Source: Rudanella lutea DSM 19387
GTDB lineage: Bacteria > Bacteroidota > Bacteroidia > Cytophagales > Spirosomataceae
Length of the DNA: 64,000 nt
Assembly (NCBI RefSeq): GCF_000383955.1
Contig: NZ_KB913013.1
Location: forward strand, 5,165,694 to 5,229,693
Direction of reading: 5' to 3'
The translations under genes and the position numbers were made by a program. Positions 61,249 to 64,000 of the stretch are shown in pieces. The notes under the pieces were generated by a model. The model did not search any database, was not told the origin of the DNA, and saw only the letters and a program-made list of their open reading frames with translations. How positions within the stretch are numbered: position 1 is the stretch's first letter; every line of letters starts with the position of its first letter.

Positions 61249-62973
61249 TTACTGCGCATCGGCTTCGGTGGCCGGGCCGTCCGAAATCTTGGCTAAATCC
61301 TTGTTTTCGGGGAGCATGGCCAGCCCTTTCTTCAACCATTCGGCGCGGGCGCTTGCATCTTTGGTAACCAGCTCGTGGTACGAAATCAGGTATTTGAAGG
61401 CCAGCGCCAGATCATTCTTGTACCGTTTCTGGTCTTCTTCCTTGCCTTCGATCATGCTGATAAACTTCTCGAAATGCTCCCTGGCTTTTCCGTTCGTTAC
61501 GGCCTCCTGTGGTGCATAGGCATAGTAATTGGCCTTAGCCCGGTAAAGCACCGTGGGTGCATAATCGGGAGAGCCTGCCTGCGCCAGAGCCAGGGCCGAG
61601 TCGGCTTTGGCAAACCGGACTGTGTCGCGCTGAAGTTTACCCAGGCTGTCGCGCCCGAAACCGAGCATGTAATTGCTCATGCCGTACCGAAACAAATCCT
61701 GCATATCAGCTTTGAACCCGTGCGCAATCGACGAGTCGAGGGCAGCTACGGCCTGCGCGTGCTTTTTGGTTCGGTAATAATACTTGGCAATGTCGCTGTA
61801 CAGGTTCTCGCTTGTATCGGCCGGGGCCGCCCGTTCCAGAAACGTAATCCCCAGCGAATCATCCTCGGCCGACTCGGTGGTCAGGTACGCACGGCCCAGG
61901 TACTTGAAATCGTCGGGCATCGACTTTTCGGGGGCTTTTTGCAGGAATGTCTGCAAACTCTCGATGGCTTTTTCGGGCTGTTTCAGCGACGAGTACGCCC
62001 AGCCCTCAATCCGGTGAATGATCGGGTTTTGGCCGAGGGCAGCCCGGTTTTGGTTAATCACATCGACGGCTTTCTGGAAATCATTGGCCAGAAAATGAAA
62101 TTGCGCCGACCGCAGCAGCATCTCGGGCCGGTTGTCGCCCGCTACCTGAATATACTGATCGGTGTAGTTGGCGGCCTCTTTGTACTTGTTAACCAGATAG
62201 TAAAGCTCGGCCAGCTGCCGGTAGGCCGGCGCGTATTGGGGGTTGGCTTCAACCGCCTTTTTGTAATTCTCAACGGCCAGATTGAGGTTGCGGCCCTGCC
62301 AGTAAATGTCGCCCATCCGCTGATACACCCGCGACGGGTTCATACCCAGTTCGAGGGCACTCTCGTAGCGCGATACGGCCGTTCCGGCGTCCTTATTCAG
62401 ATAGTAGGCATCGCCGAGGGTCAGTTGGATGTCGGCGTTTTTCTTGTCGCGCTCGGCGGCCCGGTTCAGAAAATCAATCGCTTTGGCCGGGTTAGCGGTC
62501 TGGTAACGAGGTTTAAACGAGCCCTCTTCGGTAGTCAGGTAGCCCGTGTAGGCTTCGCCGATTCGGTGCAGAATAGACGCGTTTTTGCCTTTGCTCCGGT
62601 CGATAACCGCCTTGATTTGAGCGTCGGCCTGAGCCGTATTTTTCTGAACCAGATACGTGATGGCTACACCGGTTTGGTTGAGGGGTACGCGTTTCTCGTC
62701 CATAGGTACCCCTTTTTCAAACCAAATCCGGGCCGAGTCGGGCTGACCGGCCCGCAGGTATCCATAGCCCGCATCAAAATACGTTTGCATAGAGGGCGTA
62801 GCCTGTGCCGCCTGCCGCAGCAGGTTTTTGGCTTCGGCATACCGACCCAGACTCAGCAGCGTAGTGGCATCGGTTGTGGGCTTTGGCGTGGGAGGTGTCT
62901 GGGCAGATGCAACGGCCGGGAGCAGGAAGCCCGCCATCGCCGTGCACACCGCGGTTTTGATGTTCGTTTTCAT
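61249..62973 (-). CDS. Exported tetratricopeptide-repeat protein
   Basis: This 574-aa protein has signal peptide MKTNIKTAVCTAMAGFLLPAVASA and at least ten TPR units across about residues 35-460 (YFDAGYGYLRAGQPDSARIW, VSRYESALELGMNPSRVYQR, NLAVENYKKAVEANPQYAPA). Such periplasmic TPR proteins act as scaffolds; no enzymatic domain is seen. Three tandem 11-bp CTTAGA-type sites (63049-63076) lie upstream and suggest control by the adjacent OmpR-type regulator. Confidence 0.9.
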   Translation of the reverse strand: MKTNIKTAVCTAMAGFLLPAVASAQTPPTPKPTTDATTLLSLGRYAEAKNLLRQAAQATPSMQTYFDAGYGYLRAGQPDSARIWFEKGVPMDEKRVPLNQTGVAITYLVQKNTAQADAQIKAVIDRSKGKNASILHRIGEAYTGYLTTEEGSFKPRYQTANPAKAIDFLNRAAERDKKNADIQLTLGDAYYLNKDAGTAVSRYESALELGMNPSRVYQRMGDIYWQGRNLNLAVENYKKAVEANPQYAPAYRQLAELYYLVNKYKEAANYTDQYIQVAGDNRPEMLLRSAQFHFLANDFQKAVDVINQNRAALGQNPIIHRIEGWAYSSLKQPEKAIESLQTFLQKAPEKSMPDDFKYLGRAYLTTESAEDDSLGITFLERAAPADTSENLYSDIAKYYYRTKKHAQAVAALDSSIAHGFKADMQDLFRYGMSNYMLGFGRDSLGKLQRDTVRFAKADSALALAQAGSPDYAPTVLYRAKANYYAYAPQEAVTNGKAREHFEKFISMIEGKEEDQKRYKNDLALAFKYLISYHELVTKDASARAEWLKKGLAMLPENKDLAKISDGPATEADAQ

Positions 62974-63048
62974 AGGTAAGTTGAGTAAAGTAAGGCAGTT
63001 GCCTGTGGGGCAACTACGTGCAAGTACATAAACAAAGCTGAGAAGGAA

Positions 63049-63076
63049 CTTAAGTGCGGCTTAGAATCTGCTTAGA
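63049..63076 (-). promoter_or_regulatory. Tandem 11-bp CTTAGA repeats upstream of the TPR gene
   Basis: CTTAAG (63049), CTTAGA (63060) and CTTAGA (63071) lie at exact 11-bp spacing on the plus strand, the one-turn spacing typical of OmpR/PhoB-type tandem binding sites. They are about 76 bp upstream of the TPR start and close to an OmpR-family regulator gene. Confidence 0.6.
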
Positions 63077-63082
63077 GGGCTT

Positions 63083-63277
63083 TTAAAGCGGTGAATTGAT
63101 CCACCAAAGTATAAGCAGCGACAGCAGCACAAACCCGGTCATAAGTACCAGTAGCCAATCGGTCTGCCGGGGTGGTTTGCCATTGGGCGGGTGTTCGGCT
63201 CCGCCCGACTGGTGCTGAGAGGGCAGCTCGCCCGGCTTAACCAGACGAACCGCTCGAAGTGGTTTGTGTTGACTCAT
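63083..63277 (-). CDS. Small single-pass membrane protein
   Basis: The ATG at 63277 (MSQHKPLRAVRLVKPGELPS) is preferred to an upstream TTG. The 64-aa protein has a basic, Pro-rich cytoplasmic N-terminus and one C-terminal transmembrane helix (WLLVLMTGFVLLSLLILWWI). No family is recognised. Its upstream region carries the same CTTAGA repeats as the TPR gene, so both probably share control. Confidence 0.6.
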   Translation of the reverse strand: MSQHKPLRAVRLVKPGELPSQHQSGGAEHPPNGKPPRQTDWLLVLMTGFVLLSLLILWWINSPL

Positions 63278-63327
63278 GAGAAAAATGCATGATTGAGCGA
63301 ATTTTTCTACAAAGAGCGCCAACAGAC

Positions 63328-63366
63328 CTTAGAAGAAAATGAATACGAACTTAGAATTTGCTTAGA
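63328..63366 (-). promoter_or_regulatory. CTTAGA repeats upstream of the small membrane protein gene
   Basis: CTTAGA occurs at 63328, 63350 and 63361 (gaps of 22 and 11 bp, i.e. two turns and one turn). The 20-bp stretch at 63350-63369 is identical to 63060-63079 at 19 of 20 positions. Confidence 0.6.
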
Positions 63367-63408
63367 GGGAATTAGGCATTCCCAGCCAGAGAGCTTGCTC
63401 TTGCCGAG

Positions 63409-64000
63409 CTATTCTTCTTTGAAAACGTACCCCATGCCAAACTGAGTATGAATGAGTTTGGTCGGGAAGTCACGGTCGATCTTCTTCCGCAGATAATTGA
63501 TGTACACCTCCACGATGTTGGTACCCGAGTCGAAGTTGATGTCCCAAACGTGCTCGGCAATTTGCGGTTTCGAGAGTACCCGTCCCTGATTGCGCATCAG
63601 AAACTCCAGCAGGGCAAACTCGCGGGCGGTCAGCTCAATAGGCTGCCCGTCGCGCGTGACGGTTTTGGCGTCGAGGTTCATTTCAAGCCCACCGTAGCGG
63701 AGCGTTTGGGCTGTCATGGCAACGGGCGAGCCACGCCGGGTCATGGAGCGAACCCGCGCCAGCAGCTCGGCAAACTGAAACGGCTTGGTCAGGTACTGAT
63801 CGGCCCCGGCATCGAACCCCAGAATTTTGTCGTCGGTTTCGCCCAGCGCCGTCAGGAGCATAATGGGTGTCCCGATGCCCTCGGCCCGCAGTTGCTGACA
63901 CAGCTGGAGGCCGTTCAGGCCGGGAATAATCACATCGACAATAATGGCTGCGTAGCTATTCTTAAGCGCCAGCCGTTTGGCAATAATCCCATCGTAGGCA
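63409..64000 (-). CDS. OmpR-family response regulator, partial (N-terminus beyond window)
   Basis: About 197 residues are visible. The frame stays open to the window edge (YDGIIAKRLALKNSYAAIIV before the phospho-acceptor Asp in VDVIIPGLNG), then LTALGETDDKILGFDAGADQ and YLTKPFQFAELLARVRS complete the receiver, and a winged-helix Trans_reg_C domain follows (LTAREFALLEFLMRNQGRVL, VEVYINYLRKKID, IHTQFGMGYVFKEE). The histidine kinase partner is not in the window. Nearby CTTAGA direct repeats look like its binding sites. Confidence 0.95.
   Translation of the reverse strand, partial: AYDGIIAKRLALKNSYAAIIVDVIIPGLNGLQLCQQLRAEGIGTPIMLLTALGETDDKILGFDAGADQYLTKPFQFAELLARVRSMTRRGSPVAMTAQTLRYGGLEMNLDAKTVTRDGQPIELTAREFALLEFLMRNQGRVLSKPQIAEHVWDINFDSGTNIVEVYINYLRKKIDRDFPTKLIHTQFGMGYVFKEE

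Noticed and set aside
61375-62979. 534-aa open frame on the plus strand
   Set aside because: It is antisense to the TPR gene, whose signal peptide and repeats are clear; the long open frame comes from codon bias.

Overview
The window looks like chromosomal DNA of a Bacteroidota bacterium of the order Cytophagales, Spirosoma-like in gene content. This is inferred from gene families and signals, not from a marker gene. The evidence is a SusC/SusD pair, Bacteroidota-type ECF sigma factors, -7 promoter elements of the form TAnnTTTG in front of several genes, a very large multi-domain surface protein, and F1 alpha and gamma genes standing apart from the other ATP synthase genes. No transposase, integrase, phage or CRISPR locus was seen. 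Most of the window is dense and GC-rich; the giant gene at 22.8-31.1 kb looks less GC-rich by eye.

Left part (1-22.5 kb): a partial peptidoglycan-binding protein, a YncE/phosphoesterase fusion, an acidic small protein, a UxaA-type dehydratase with an SDR, adenine deaminase, an ECF sigma factor, a secreted carboxylesterase, a tail-specific protease with an FKBP isomerase, atpA-atpG, a LolA-like secreted protein, an orphan molybdenum hydroxylase large subunit, a small secreted protein, and a membrane TPR/HTH regulator.

Middle (22.6-45.2 kb): a small membrane protein overlaps by 4 bp the start of a 2745-residue secreted protein (FG-GAP propeller, Ig-like domains, three beta-helix modules, an LRR-like stretch). 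Its 3' end looks eroded. Then come a pentonate-type IlvD/Edd dehydratase, an ECF sigma factor, DNA polymerase IV, penicillin-binding protein 1A, MsrB, an anti-sigma/ECF sigma/fasciclin group, PhoD-type phosphatase, lysA and a YebC-family gene.

Right part (45.2-64 kb): a polysaccharide utilisation locus transcribed kduI, GH88, susC, susD, opposed by a LacI-type regulator whose shared upstream region has a perfect GCAAACGTTTGC palindrome. Next is a likely structured RNA on the minus strand with its own promoter, a boxA-like element and a terminator. Then come an Lrp-family regulator and sufB. A four-gene run follows: CotH kinase-like lipoprotein, VTC-domain polyphosphate polymerase, DUF4956 membrane protein and DUF2490 outer-membrane-type protein. 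This is the best candidate for a little-described system. The window ends with an SMP-30-type lactonase, a TPR protein, a small membrane protein and a partial OmpR-type response regulator, with 11-bp-periodic CTTAGA repeats upstream of two of these genes.

A recurrent non-coding theme is eight intergenic inverted repeats whose arms are made of short degenerate words. Each abuts at least one gene 3' end and none lies in a divergent promoter region.
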